Both the position numbers and the translations under genes were made by a program. From assembly GCF_904846645.1 (NCBI RefSeq), contig NZ_CAJHBO010000006.1, positions 99,111-163,110 of the forward strand: a stretch of DNA of 64,000 bases, given 5' to 3'. Below the pieces are notes generated by a model. That model was not told the origin of the DNA. It saw only the letters and a program-made list of their open reading frames with translations, and searched no databases. The DNA comes from Psychrobacter sp. Pi2-1 (GTDB lineage Bacteria; Pseudomonadota; Gammaproteobacteria; Pseudomonadales; Moraxellaceae). Numbering within the stretch: the stretch's first letter is position 1; every line of letters starts with the position of its first letter. This document shows, piece after piece, positions 38,099 to 48,826 of the stretch.

Positions 38099-41000
38099 TT
38101 AGAACTGCCAACTATAGACCACATCCACTGCATTTTCCGCTGCTGAGCTTGCTTCTACATAGATACGGCGCGTCAATTGATAACGAACAGAAAGACTGTT
38201 TTGCGCATTGAAAACACCCACACCATAACGAATGTATAAATCAGGGGTCACGTAACCTGTGACGTTGACATTTGTGTCCTCGCTACTACCTGAGGCATCG
38301 ACGGTCAGACTTTGCAAGCCAAACGCTTGCCCGATTTGATTGGTCAGGCTACGAGTGCCACTCAGACCAAAGCTCAGTCCAGCGGCAGCCAGATTATTAG
38401 TCACTTGCGACTTAAACCCTTGCTCACTGATTTGTGTCGCGCTCTTATTATCGATGCGGCCCGTCACCAACGCGTTCATGGCTTGCTGCTGAGTTAGACC
38501 TGCATTGTTGAAGACGATAATATTAGGGCTTTCAGTCGTTCCTTTGACACGCAGACCAACTGTTTTTCCATTAATCGTTTTGGCTGCTTCAATACTCAAG
38601 CTCGGTTTCATCACATCACCATTGAAACGCACTTGACCATAATTCAACTCTAGGCTTTGGCCAAAAGCATTGATATTGGTACGGCGTGAGACCTGCACAA
38701 CACCTCTGGCACGCATGATACCTGTGCCATTCTGAGTAACATTAATAGCACCTGCCAATGGAATGACTGCGCCAAAACCACGGAAGTTGATATCATCGCC
38801 CAAATCAACACCGATATCCGCATTGATTGACCAAGGTTTTGAGATAGCCAGTACTTCATCGATATTACCAATCAAACGACGATCTAGTACGACTGCATCC
38901 TCAGTCTGAGTGATGATATCTTCGCTGGCTTCAGGCGGACGAATGGTCGCAGACGGCACACTGATCGCCCCTTTTATATCGACATAACGGTCGCCTGGAC
39001 GCACGATAATATCGATATCAGGATCAATTTCAGCAACCAGTAATGGCGGCTGAGTGATGACCAGACCTTCACCGACAATACTCAACTTGGCCTGCAGTTT
39101 TTGCTGCCAGTTGACTGTCCCTGACAATTCACCTTCACCTGTACCACTATTGAATGTGCCGTCAATAGTCGCTTGCGTGCCGCGGATTTTGGCTGCCGCA
39201 TTTACTTTGGACAGATTCACGGGTAAATCAAGCATGGCTATACGGCCGTCAGAGAGTTTTACGTCGCCATAGAACTGCGGTTTGGTTAAGGTACCACCTA
39301 GACCACCCGCCATTGTGACGTTACCTCTTAGGACACGCATACCGGGGAAGAAAGGCTTAAATATCGCAAGATCAAGCTCGTTTAGCACCAATGCACCAGA
39401 GATTGGTTTAGGGTCTTTATAAGGATCGACGATCACTTCAGCATAGCCACGCGCACCGCGTCCAGTATTGATATCAGTACGCAGCTTGATACCCTCAGGC
39501 ACAGACAGAGCAATGAGAGAGACACGTTTGTATGGCAAAGTCATTGATGTGCTCTCGCCATCTTGAACAAGGCCAATCTTGCCATTGTCTGAGTATAGCG
39601 TGGTATTGATAGTTGGCGGACGACCACGTTGCCATCCGACGATTGCTTTACCATTAATCTTGCCGTTCCAGTCAATATCTTCTGGTAAGAACACTGAGAA
39701 TAACGACGTGTCTAAATTCTGCAACGCTACATTGACTTCACCTTGGTCTGGCGATGCCACTAATTTTTCTCGTAGACAGAGCTTGCCGGTTTGATCCGCG
39801 GCCTGCCAGCAGTGAGCGGCAAGCTGTACTTTTAGATCACGATTCTCACCACCCTGATTGTATGGTAAATTCACAATCAGCTGTGCAGGTTGCAATTGAT
39901 TCAAAGTCGCATATTTAGATTTAATACGGCCTTTTCCAATGACACCTGACCAACTTAGCCTGTCTCGATCAAAACCACCTTTTAGCCTAGCACCAACATC
40001 GAGTTGCTTATTGGCCACATTGAGATCGACCACATGGGATTTTTCGGTACCATTAAAGGACGCTTTGACACTATCGAAACTTTGACCAGCAGCATCTAGA
40101 CCTTCAGCCGTCACGATTAACTGGCTTGGGCTATTGGCTAAATTGACGAGCTTGCCGCGTACACGGCCTTGACGCAATATAAAGCCAGGTAGCGCGAGTC
40201 TTTCACCGACCAAATCAATATAAATAGTAGGCAGTGCTTGACCAGCTGGTTGAGACAGCGTGGCACCGCCCGTGACTTTACCAGCCAGTTGGCTAGATAG
40301 TTGGTCTAGACTGGTGATATTAATTTTGGTTTGTAGCTGTTTGGCATTGCCGTTAGCCGTGACATAGTTGTCACCCCAACGCAGCACCAGATTATTAGCG
40401 TTTAAGCTATCAATCAAAGCATTTACTTGCTTGTATTGTGCTTGCGCATCTTGGGTCTGAAGTTGTTTGAAGTAACTTGCTAAATCTTTAGGCAAACGCA
40501 TTTTCGCTGATAGGCTGCCTTTGGCACTCAGTTGCTGACCTTTTAGCATGCCATTCAGATTGACTTGTTTAATATTGATGATTTGCTGCGTGTCACTCCA
40601 GCGGCCATCTGTATCAATCGTACCAGTGATAAGGCTTGGGGTGTCTTTTAGGAAATAACCAATGTTAAAACGATCCATCACCGCGTTGATATCCCATGCA
40701 ACGCCTTGACGCACGTCAACGGTTCCGCTGGCATCGATGCTACCTGCCGCACCTACATGACGGAAACGGTTGATACGTATCAGCTGACTGTCACCACTGG
40801 CTTCTATATTCAGCTTACCTGCTGGCAATTGCTCGGCATCCAATATGCCGTTAAAATTTACGGCAAAGCGCTGCAATGTCCCTACGGTATTTTTACTGTT
40901 TTTGGACGCATTTTGCCACTCGCCACTGGTTTTTAGATCGCCTGTAATTATTGCTGGATTATTGGGTAAGAAATAACCCAAGTTAAACTGATCAAAACGA

Positions 41001-43093
41001 CCATCTATATTCCAGCCGATGTTTTTACGTAAGTCGATAACACCTTTCGCATCAACTGCGCCCGCTTCACCCTTATAATTCAGCTTACGAATACTAATCA
41101 GCTTTGGCGTACCCGCAGCATCGATAGATAGGCGACCTTGTGGTACATCTGCTGTATCAATCCGACCATCAAAACGCGCATCAAATACTGACAGCTCACC
41201 ACCTATGATATCGACACTGGCATCACCAGCACCAGTAATACCGATAGCACGATCCGCTTGCGTCGCATCGAGCTGCGCTTGCATATCGGTATTGTTTAAA
41301 GTAATCACGTGACGTTGTCCGCTGACACCATCTTTAGTGATATTTAGCAGTCGACCACGTGCACTTATAATACCTGTTAGGCGCTCAAGCGGTAAATCGC
41401 TACGATATTTCTTAGGGAGTAGACCTTTGGTACTGGCGTCAATCTGCCATATCAGTGGACGCTGTTTGCTCGCTAACTGAATCTGCCCTGTGCCGGATAA
41501 ATCTCCTACTATGCCGTTATAATTAAGACGATTGATATCAATGACATCACCAGCCTTACGTATACGTAGATCATAGTTACCCTTGGGAGCAGCATTTAGT
41601 TCATTGATAAGGGCATTGGCATCGACTGATAGAGTCGAACCACGAACAATGACGTCCGCCTGCCCACTAGGACTGTCGATATTGCCAATATTGGGTACGT
41701 TACGGCGGGTTAAGTTTTTCCAGTTAGCATCAATATACCAAGGCGCAACCTGCTTAGATTTGGCAGAGGTTTTACCGCGAACCATATTGGCATTGATATG
41801 CTCACCATCGCGCTGACGCAAATCTGCATCGATCTGCGTATTACCAGTAGGATTCTGCTGCTGATAACGCAGTGACAGTCTACCGTTTAGAGTTTGCGGC
41901 GCATAAGCTTTAAAATCAGTATATTCAGCCGGAATAGCTTGGCGAATATCAAAGTTGCTACCCGTCGCACGCACCGTGGCCTCAAAGCTGTCTTTCCAAT
42001 CTAAAATACCTTGCAACGCCAAACGTCCCGCTGGCACGTCAGCATCCAAGCGATCTATACGTAGCTGACTGTTGGCGATAACAGCGCGGCCTTGATAATG
42101 ACCTGATGGAATGTCTTTAGCCGTCAATTCAGTATTGATACGCAATCGTATCTCAGAGATGACACCAGAAGCTGTGGCTGTACCGCTTTGTAGGCGAATG
42201 TTTTGACTATCGGCATAAGGGATGAGAATATCATCCCACTGTAGTTTTGCATCAAACGGCGCACCCGCATCCAGCCCCTGTACTACAAAGTCGCCTTTTA
42301 CATCACTATCGTTATAACGACTACGTACTTTACCAACAGTACGTTTAAGCGTTCCCGTTGCAGAGATATTTAACGGGTCGATATAGGCTTTTTCAAGGGC
42401 GCTGACTTCCGCAATCGCACTCAAATCTAGTGGATAGTCGCCCTGTAGGTCGATCTCTCCTTGTAAGGCACTGACTTTTACGATATCAGCATACTGCAAA
42501 TCACCACGGCCAACAGTCACCGTGCTACCTACCCACGTCAGGTCACGCGCCGTAATATCTTGAATAACGATAGGATCTTTGGTTACTTGCTTATAGGTGA
42601 CTTTCTTAATTTTTGCTTGATCAAAACGCAAGTTTACTGGCAACTTTAAAGTTTTATAATCAAACGGTTCACCAGTAGGCGGTTTTTTATTGATAATCTC
42701 TATGGTCTGGATGTCTGCATCACTTAAATGCACTTCTTTTGCAAATACTGCACGCCAGCCTATTTTCACATAGGCTTTATCTACCAATATCTCAAGATCT
42801 TCAGTCGCTTCAATATCGATATCAGTGACCCAAATACCATCGCGCAGGTTACCGCGTCCATATTTAAAATCAATACCTGTTTCGACACTGATTTTTTCTA
42901 ATATAAACTTCGTACCAGCGTCAGTCCCAGCCGCATAAAAGAATATGGCAAACATGATGGCTAGTACGATAAGTATCAATACCAGAAGTTTGAGCAAAAA
43001 TGATAACGGATACCAACGCCTAACGGCACGGGCATCACGCTGTGCTGGATCTTCATCTGGAGTATTATTAGGCGGGGTATTTTCTGTCAGCAT
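38099..43093 (-). CDS. tamB: Translocation and assembly module inner-membrane protein TamB
   Basis: TamB is an AsmA-like protein spanning the periplasm that works with TamA in outer-membrane protein insertion and phospholipid transport. One N-terminal membrane segment (about residues 28-52, LLKLLVLILIVLAIMFAIFFY) is followed by some 1300 residues of repetitive beta-strand sequence. The conserved C-terminal DUF490 domain ends in VDVVYSWQF. At 1664 aa it is longer than E. coli TamB (1259). Internal repeats of about 110 residues are visible (three to four segments with GQLNIEASG/GRLSIDAAG and NLGYFLPNNPAIITG-type motifs). ATG at 43093 is chosen; the frame extends only to a TTG at 43102. It follows tamA by 102 bp. 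Confidence 0.93.
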   Translation of the reverse strand: MLTENTPPNNTPDEDPAQRDARAVRRWYPLSFLLKLLVLILIVLAIMFAIFFYAAGTDAGTKFILEKISVETGIDFKYGRGNLRDGIWVTDIDIEATEDLEILVDKAYVKIGWRAVFAKEVHLSDADIQTIEIINKKPPTGEPFDYKTLKLPVNLRFDQAKIKKVTYKQVTKDPIVIQDITARDLTWVGSTVTVGRGDLQYADIVKVSALQGEIDLQGDYPLDLSAIAEVSALEKAYIDPLNISATGTLKRTVGKVRSRYNDSDVKGDFVVQGLDAGAPFDAKLQWDDILIPYADSQNIRLQSGTATASGVISEIRLRINTELTAKDIPSGHYQGRAVIANSQLRIDRLDADVPAGRLALQGILDWKDSFEATVRATGSNFDIRQAIPAEYTDFKAYAPQTLNGRLSLRYQQQNPTGNTQIDADLRQRDGEHINANMVRGKTSAKSKQVAPWYIDANWKNLTRRNVPNIGNIDSPSGQADVIVRGSTLSVDANALINELNAAPKGNYDLRIRKAGDVIDINRLNYNGIVGDLSGTGQIQLASKQRPLIWQIDASTKGLLPKKYRSDLPLERLTGIISARGRLLNITKDGVSGQRHVITLNNTDMQAQLDATQADRAIGITGAGDASVDIIGGELSVFDARFDGRIDTADVPQGRLSIDAAGTPKLISIRKLNYKGEAGAVDAKGVIDLRKNIGWNIDGRFDQFNLGYFLPNNPAIITGDLKTSGEWQNASKNSKNTVGTLQRFAVNFNGILDAEQLPAGKLNIEASGDSQLIRINRFRHVGAAGSIDASGTVDVRQGVAWDINAVMDRFNIGYFLKDTPSLITGTIDTDGRWSDTQQIINIKQVNLNGMLKGQQLSAKGSLSAKMRLPKDLASYFKQLQTQDAQAQYKQVNALIDSLNANNLVLRWGDNYVTANGNAKQLQTKINITSLDQLSSQLAGKVTGGATLSQPAGQALPTIYIDLVGERLALPGFILRQGRVRGKLVNLANSPSQLIVTAEGLDAAGQSFDSVKASFNGTEKSHVVDLNVANKQLDVGARLKGGFDRDRLSWSGVIGKGRIKSKYATLNQLQPAQLIVNLPYNQGGENRDLKVQLAAHCWQAADQTGKLCLREKLVASPDQGEVNVALQNLDTSLFSVFLPEDIDWNGKINGKAIVGWQRGRPPTINTTLYSDNGKIGLVQDGESTSMTLPYKRVSLIALSVPEGIKLRTDINTGRGARGYAEVIVDPYKDPKPISGALVLNELDLAIFKPFFPGMRVLRGNVTMAGGLGGTLTKPQFYGDVKLSDGRIAMLDLPVNLSKVNAAAKIRGTQATIDGTFNSGTGEGELSGTVNWQQKLQAKLSIVGEGLVITQPPLLVAEIDPDIDIIVRPGDRYVDIKGAISVPSATIRPPEASEDIITQTEDAVVLDRRLIGNIDEVLAISKPWSINADIGVDLGDDINFRGFGAVIPLAGAINVTQNGTGIMRARGVVQVSRRTNINAFGQSLELNYGQVRFNGDVMKPSLSIEAAKTINGKTVGLRVKGTTESPNIIVFNNAGLTQQQAMNALVTGRIDNKSATQISEQGFKSQVTNNLAAAGLSFGLSGTRSLTNQIGQAFGLQSLTVDASGSSEDTNVNVTGYVTPDLYIRYGVGVFNAQNSLSVRYQLTRRIYVEASSAAENAVDVVYSWQF

Positions 43094-43195
43094 GACACTC
43101 AACTACGTTAAAAAATGAAGACCAGCAATCGGTACGATAAGTGATAATTAGAACATTTGGAGCTACTAAACATTTGGAACTACTACATTGAGCGA

Positions 43196-46100
43196 TTATA
43201 ACGGCGAGCCAATGAAGAAGTGTAGTCGTACTGGAATACTTTCCTCGGTCACGCCAGCAGCCACATCGACACGCACCATTCCTACAGGCGATGCCCAGCG
43301 GATACCGACACCAACGCCGACTTTTGTCTCAGTATCAAAATCTTTGTCATAGGCATTACCGACATCTGTGAAGAATGCACCACGGAAACCTGGTTTAAAT
43401 TCATAGTTATACTCAGCACTACCGACCGCTAGTACCTGCCCGCCCGTTAGATAGCCTTTATCTAATGGTGACAAGCTCTCGTAATCATAACCGCGGATAC
43501 TCTGATCGCCACCTGCAAAGAAACGCAGTTTATAAGGCACATCGTAAAAATCATCGGCCCAAATATAACCGGCATTAGCACTACCTAATACTTGATGCTT
43601 TTTGTCTTCGCCAAAGCTATAGATACCACTAACGCCTGCGCGAATAATCGCCATATCGGTATCACTGAATGCGCTATCAGTGCCAGCCTCGATTGAGTAG
43701 TACTGGCGCATGCCCTGCGTTGGGTTAGTAGCGTTATCAGTATCTGTTTTATTCATACCATAGCCAAACAATAGCGCACGCTGTTTCGGACTTGAAGAGG
43801 TAAAGCGGATAGGCAAATCATCTAATGCTGCCCCATCAACCCCCGTCTCAAGCTCATCCAAGCGGTAACGCACAGAGTAGCTACGGTTCCAACCAGTGTC
43901 ACTACGGATATTGCGTGCCAAGGCCGCTTTTAGTGTCGTGGTTGATAGATCAAAGTTGCCTTCACCTTGGTCAATCACTTCCTCTTCATAAGTAAGACGC
44001 CCATCTAGCTTATCATTGAGCGGATGATTCCATGGTCGACTGGCATACACAGCCACGTTTTTGCTGATTCTCGACACTTCTGTTTCTGCACCTGCTTGAT
44101 AGCCTTGGCGATTGAGCAAGTTGTAGTCAATTTTTGCGGTGGCGCGAACGCCTGTATCTGTTCCATAACCCAGACCAACTTGAGCATCACGTGGTTTATC
44201 CGCGTATACAAACACATATAAAGGTATTTTTTTGCTTTCTGCAACGTCTTGCGGCGTTTTACGTCCTGCTAGCGTTGGAGGTACAAAGTTCTCATCATTA
44301 ATCAAAATCTTCTCATCAGGGAATATCTTTTGTGCGACATTACTAATTGAGTCACTGATTTTGCCCAATAAATTATCAGCTTCCTGATCTTTTTCATCAA
44401 GCACGCGATCATTCGGCAAGCGGCTTAATCGTTCTGCTTTTTGTCTGATAGCTTGCAGCTTATCAAGGGTGGCTTCATCAGCCTCAAAATCAATAGCAGC
44501 GATATCCGCTTCATTGACCGTCTCGCCACTATTAGCACTCAGAGCACTATCGCTCTCTGCACCTATATCACTATTATCGTTAACCGTATCTTCTTTACTA
44601 GCCGTCACATTTAAGGCAGCTGCGCCATCATTGCTACTCAGATCTGCGACGCTATCATTGTCCACATTATTAATATCGTCATCTAATGTGTCGTTACCCT
44701 CGGTAGCAGCATTGTCAAACGCTAAGGTACCAGCTTCACTACTATCAGTTGGTGGTAGTATCGACTCGACGTTGACCGTATTAAAGTAACGAGTTGCCGA
44801 TAAGTCATTACTGAACTTAGTAACTGCTGGACGATAAAAGGGCTCACCCGGCGTAAAGCCATAGAGCTGTTGTAATAATGAAAGCTCTACTGGCAGTTTG
44901 TCAGGATCTTGGGTCAGCGTATTGGTTTCTTTGTCATAGGTAAAAAACACCACATCGTCAAACTCGTAACGATCACCCGTGTTATAAACCAACGAGACAT
45001 CTGCCTTGTTGTCCGGCAAGATGATATCAACGGATTTGTTCAACCAATACTGGTCAAAATAGCCATAGGTATTGCTCAAGGCCTCTAACGCAGCTTTACT
45101 GCTCTTATAGACACGGTGATTAAAAATATCACCTTCTTGCGGTGGCAAGTCTGCCTCAAGCGATGCAAACTCTTCTTGCTCACTACCCTCACCGCGAATC
45201 TCAATAATACGGCTGTCTACCAGTACCGGCTCGCCTAGCTCTTCAATCACAACATTGACTGTATCGCGGTCAGGTTGGGTCAGACGCAGCTCAACCTCGT
45301 AGTAACCAACGGCTTTAGCAGCATTCTGTGCCGTCTCACGCAAACGTGGCAATGCCGCAGTAAAGTCAATAACCGACTGAACGGAAGTATCATCCAGTGC
45401 TGCTTTGATGTTTTTCATTGGCTGAATGTCGTTGTCAGCTTCAATCAGCTGAGCCTTACCGTTAGGAGAGTCTTCAGCGGATACTTGCTCTAGATAAATA
45501 GCGGTTTCTACATTTGGCAAAGCTACCACGCCACCGTCATTAAAAAAGCGATTGTACAGACGCGTCACGATATTACCTCTATTGCGCGCGCGTGGCCGTG
45601 GTCTATTGGCTTGTTCGATACTTTGATCGACGGCCTGAGTATCATTCTGATAATCTGGTAGATAGTCATTCGGATTGATAATATCTGTCGTCGTACCTTC
45701 TACATTGGCAGGCACATTCGTACCAGCTATCACCTCATCACTACTATCATCAGTCGTCAGACCATTTTCATTCTTAACAATAGCTTCATTCCTAGCGACA
45801 TCTTCATTGCTAACAGCGCCACTCACCTCAATCGGACGTGACATCCCTTCAGCTGTACTCGCCTGCTCTTGCGTTGTTTCATTTCTACCCAACGTATCAA
45901 GATTGCTAGGCGCTGGCAAGTTTGTCGCATCTAGCTCTACATCGAGACCAATTGGCGATGTTGTGTCATCTAACGTAGCGATTGGCGCATCAAAGTCACT
46001 GTCGTTATTGCTAATATTAATACTATTAATATCTTGAGCATTCTGCGCATCCATTGCCGCTAGCTCACGATCGATCTGCTCAGGGGTCATCATTTGATAA

Positions 46101-46756
46101 CCCTGCTGCTGAATCTCGGTTGCTTGTTGCAACAGGTCATCATTAGAAGCGATTGATTGAGAGTTATTGGGATTATATGAAGTACTTGGACTATCAGTGA
46201 AAGTTTCTAGATTTTGAGTGTTTTTGTTTTGAGAAGTTGCGTTTTGAGCATTGGCATTTTGCGTCGTCGAGTTTTTAGAGCCTGACTTTGTCGAGTTAGG
46301 TTTTTTAATTCCCAAGCTCTGTTCGCTATAGTCGTCCAATACTGACTGATCAATGATGCCTTGTTCTACTGCTTTTTTTAGACGTAGCGCATCTAGAGCC
46401 ATATCTAGCTGAGTATCGTCATCTGACAATGTAGCTGATTGCTTGATAGATGCCTGATCATTCGCAGCTTGACTATTGTTAGTCTGGTTACTAAGCGTTT
46501 GATTGCTATCAGTTTGGTCAGCAGCAGATGAGTTGGTGATAGCGGTATTGTTTATATTATTAATAGTATCTGCCATTGCCGCAGGTGCTATACCGAACAA
46601 ACTGGTCGCAAGCGCAGTGCACAGTGCAGAGCGTCTGAAATTTTTACGCGGCGCTGCTGGATATGTACTTGGATTATTACTATCGTTTTGGATTATGGCT
46701 GTGTCACGCTGCATCATGAGACCCTTGCATGCTCGAGTTGAAGGCTGCTTTATCAT
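43196..46756 (-). CDS. tamA: Translocation and assembly module outer-membrane protein TamA, enlarged
   Basis: This Omp85-family barrel partners with TamB. The order is: signal peptide ending AAMA at residue 62; Asn/Gln/Ser/Asp-rich low-complexity region, about 63-410; POTRA region, about 415-670 (VETAIYLEQVSAED, GYYEVELRL); acidic insertion, about 672-820 (many Asp/Asn/Ser, for example NNVDNDSVADLSSND); and a C-terminal barrel, about 830-1186. In the barrel the Omp85 motif GGDQSIRGYDYESLSP is seen, and the last strand ends RLHFFIGSPL. E. coli TamA is 577 aa, so this is twice as long. AGGA lies 7 nt before the ATG. tamB follows in the same operon. Confidence 0.9.
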   Translation of the reverse strand: MIKQPSTRACKGLMMQRDTAIIQNDSNNPSTYPAAPRKNFRRSALCTALATSLFGIAPAAMADTINNINNTAITNSSAADQTDSNQTLSNQTNNSQAANDQASIKQSATLSDDDTQLDMALDALRLKKAVEQGIIDQSVLDDYSEQSLGIKKPNSTKSGSKNSTTQNANAQNATSQNKNTQNLETFTDSPSTSYNPNNSQSIASNDDLLQQATEIQQQGYQMMTPEQIDRELAAMDAQNAQDINSINISNNDSDFDAPIATLDDTTSPIGLDVELDATNLPAPSNLDTLGRNETTQEQASTAEGMSRPIEVSGAVSNEDVARNEAIVKNENGLTTDDSSDEVIAGTNVPANVEGTTTDIINPNDYLPDYQNDTQAVDQSIEQANRPRPRARNRGNIVTRLYNRFFNDGGVVALPNVETAIYLEQVSAEDSPNGKAQLIEADNDIQPMKNIKAALDDTSVQSVIDFTAALPRLRETAQNAAKAVGYYEVELRLTQPDRDTVNVVIEELGEPVLVDSRIIEIRGEGSEQEEFASLEADLPPQEGDIFNHRVYKSSKAALEALSNTYGYFDQYWLNKSVDIILPDNKADVSLVYNTGDRYEFDDVVFFTYDKETNTLTQDPDKLPVELSLLQQLYGFTPGEPFYRPAVTKFSNDLSATRYFNTVNVESILPPTDSSEAGTLAFDNAATEGNDTLDDDINNVDNDSVADLSSNDGAAALNVTASKEDTVNDNSDIGAESDSALSANSGETVNEADIAAIDFEADEATLDKLQAIRQKAERLSRLPNDRVLDEKDQEADNLLGKISDSISNVAQKIFPDEKILINDENFVPPTLAGRKTPQDVAESKKIPLYVFVYADKPRDAQVGLGYGTDTGVRATAKIDYNLLNRQGYQAGAETEVSRISKNVAVYASRPWNHPLNDKLDGRLTYEEEVIDQGEGNFDLSTTTLKAALARNIRSDTGWNRSYSVRYRLDELETGVDGAALDDLPIRFTSSSPKQRALLFGYGMNKTDTDNATNPTQGMRQYYSIEAGTDSAFSDTDMAIIRAGVSGIYSFGEDKKHQVLGSANAGYIWADDFYDVPYKLRFFAGGDQSIRGYDYESLSPLDKGYLTGGQVLAVGSAEYNYEFKPGFRGAFFTDVGNAYDKDFDTETKVGVGVGIRWASPVGMVRVDVAAGVTEESIPVRLHFFIGSPL

Positions 46757-47248
46757 CTTTACGTCCTATCAGCTCACGCGGCACAATCTTATCAACGATA
46801 ACGATCGTCAAGTCTGACCGGTGAATAAACTTATAGCAGTTATCTGGAATTAATGGTTTACTACTTTAATTTTATGACTGGTTATCTGTAGTGTCGGCTT
46901 TAGCACTCTGTGTCTATCGCCTTGTAGGTCTACTAGCTTAGAAAAGGCTACTAGCCTATAGTCAGTGTTAATGGTTAGTAGCCGTAGTAACCTTTGTTTT
47001 CACTACTATTTATACCCTAAAACGCAATCACATAAAATTTATAAATCATAACTTAGTTAAATATCGAATCATAGCATTGACTGCATGTATTTTCACCGAA
47101 GCCTTGCTATTATACGGCTTAATATTAATAAAACCTATGCTATATCTTGATATAGTTTTTAATAAAATTGACGATTATTATCATAAAAAAATTATCGTTC
47201 AGCGCCGCGATTTTCTCTATCAGTCGCGATTTATCTGTAGGAATGTCC
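46757..47248. other. Divergent intergenic region tamA / LplT-like gene
   Basis: 492 bp without a supported gene, serving as promoter region for both directions. At 47169-47183, TGACGATTATTATCA matches the Fur 7-1-7 pattern at 12 of 14 positions, 66 bp before the transporter start. CTACTAGC occurs twice near 46930-46960. No RNA gene was seen. Confidence 0.4.
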
Positions 47249-48580
47249 ATGTCCAACCAGTTTCAGTTATTCAAGCGTCGTCGTTTTAGCGCTATGTTTT
47301 TCACCCAGTTTTTGGGCGCATTCAATGACAATATTTTTAAGCAGGCGCTCATACTGGTGCTCACTTATACTGCCGCCAGTAAATTGGGCGTAGAGGTCAG
47401 TATCCTTAATAACTTGGCCGCCATGTTATTCATCTTGCCCTACTTTTTGTTTTCTGCTTTGGCAGGACAGATTGCTGATAAATATGAAAAATCAAAGCTC
47501 ACGCAGTTTATTAAACTCCTTGAGCTGGTCATCATGGCGGTTGCCGCAGTCGGTTTTGTCTTTGAATGGTATGCACTGCTATTTGTCGCGTTGTTTTTGA
47601 TGGGTACACATTCGACTTTCTTTGGACCGATTAAATACGCTTATCTGCCACAAGCGATGAAAGAAGATGAGTTGGTCGGCGCCAACGGCCTTTTTCAGAT
47701 GGGTACGTCGCTGGCTATTTTGGTCGGGATGATTGTCGCTGGTATTTTGACTCAGCTATCACAATCATTATATTGGATTAGTGCCACAGTATTGGTTGTC
47801 GCTGTTTTGGGATATCTAGCTGCGCGCTATATCCCTACTATGCCAGCGATGCAGCCTGACCTGAAGATTAACTGGAATATTATTACGACCAGCTTAGCCA
47901 CGGTTCGTTACTTATACTCTCTGCCTTTTTTATTCTTTATCATTCTTGGTAACAGCTGGTTTTGGTTTTATGGGGCGACATTTTTGACCCAAGTGCCAGA
48001 GTTCAGCAAGGTGATTTTGCTTGGTGATGAGTCCGTCGTTATTTTCTTACTCACATTGTTTTCTGTTGGTGTATCAATAGGTTCGGTGCTGTGCAAAACA
48101 TTGACCAAAAACAAAGTCAGCTTGCGTCTATTGCCTTTTGGTATTGCTGGATTAAGTATCTTTGCTATTGATTTGTATTTTTCACTTTCAGGTTTAGATA
48201 TAAATGTGAATAATGACATATTACTTGGCATCGGTGATTTGTTTAATATAAGTGGTAGCTGGCGTGTCTTCGCGGATTTATTCTTATTAGGGTTTAGTGG
48301 TGGTTTGTATATCGTACCGCTATATGCTTCTATGCAAGCCTACGCACCTAAGAGTCATCGAGCACGTATTGTTGGCGCGAATAACATTTTTAATGCGATA
48401 TTTATGGTTACCTCAGCGATTTTTGCGATTGTTATCTTAAATGTTTTAGGGTTTACGCTACCGCAGCTATTTTTGGTGACAGGGCTATTGAATATATTGT
48501 TTGGCGCATTTTTATACATCAAACTCAATAAACATATTAAGCACGCCGTTATCCAAACCAACGATGGTATAGCACCGTAA
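47249..48580 (+). CDS. MFS transporter, LplT-like (lysophospholipid flippase family)
   Basis: A 443-aa protein with about 12 transmembrane segments. The N-terminal FFTQFLGAFNDNIFKQALI is the hallmark of the LplT subfamily, as are FGPIKYAYLPQAMKEDELVGANGLFQMG and the loop after helix 2 (GQIADKYEKSKL). LplT moves lysophosphatidylethanolamine inward for re-acylation by Aas. No acyltransferase gene is adjacent here. The ATG at 47249 is chosen because AGGA lies 6 nt upstream; upstream in-frame ATGs (47168, 47243) are less well placed. Exact substrate is inferred from the family. Confidence 0.82.
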   Translation: MSNQFQLFKRRRFSAMFFTQFLGAFNDNIFKQALILVLTYTAASKLGVEVSILNNLAAMLFILPYFLFSALAGQIADKYEKSKLTQFIKLLELVIMAVAAVGFVFEWYALLFVALFLMGTHSTFFGPIKYAYLPQAMKEDELVGANGLFQMGTSLAILVGMIVAGILTQLSQSLYWISATVLVVAVLGYLAARYIPTMPAMQPDLKINWNIITTSLATVRYLYSLPFLFFIILGNSWFWFYGATFLTQVPEFSKVILLGDESVVIFLLTLFSVGVSIGSVLCKTLTKNKVSLRLLPFGIAGLSIFAIDLYFSLSGLDINVNNDILLGIGDLFNISGSWRVFADLFLLGFSGGLYIVPLYASMQAYAPKSHRARIVGANNIFNAIFMVTSAIFAIVILNVLGFTLPQLFLVTGLLNILFGAFLYIKLNKHIKHAVIQTNDGIAP

Positions 48581-48826
48581 ATATGGTTAACGCCGTAAAT
48601 AAGTTTGGCTCCATAAATACAGTCTAATGTTGCGATGATGTTTTCTTAGTTATGATAGCTATAGTAGTTTGCCCACTATCTATAGATTATTTATGGGCTA
48701 CCTAGACAGTAATATTCGAGCCGATAATTTGGATTGTTTGCTATAGTAATACGCATTATGCCGTTGCGTTTAAACGGTAATACATTTTATTTTATTGACA
48801 GTTTTTAACACCATCAGGAGTGAGTT

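Noticed and set aside
45675..46037. 120-codon open frame antisense to tamA
   Set aside because: It lies opposite the low-complexity part of tamA, has Ser/Leu/Val-rich composition forced by the opposite strand, and no ribosome-binding site.
46930..46960. Repeated CTACTAGC motif in the tamA/LplT-like gap
   Set aside because: Two short copies only; within chance for this composition.
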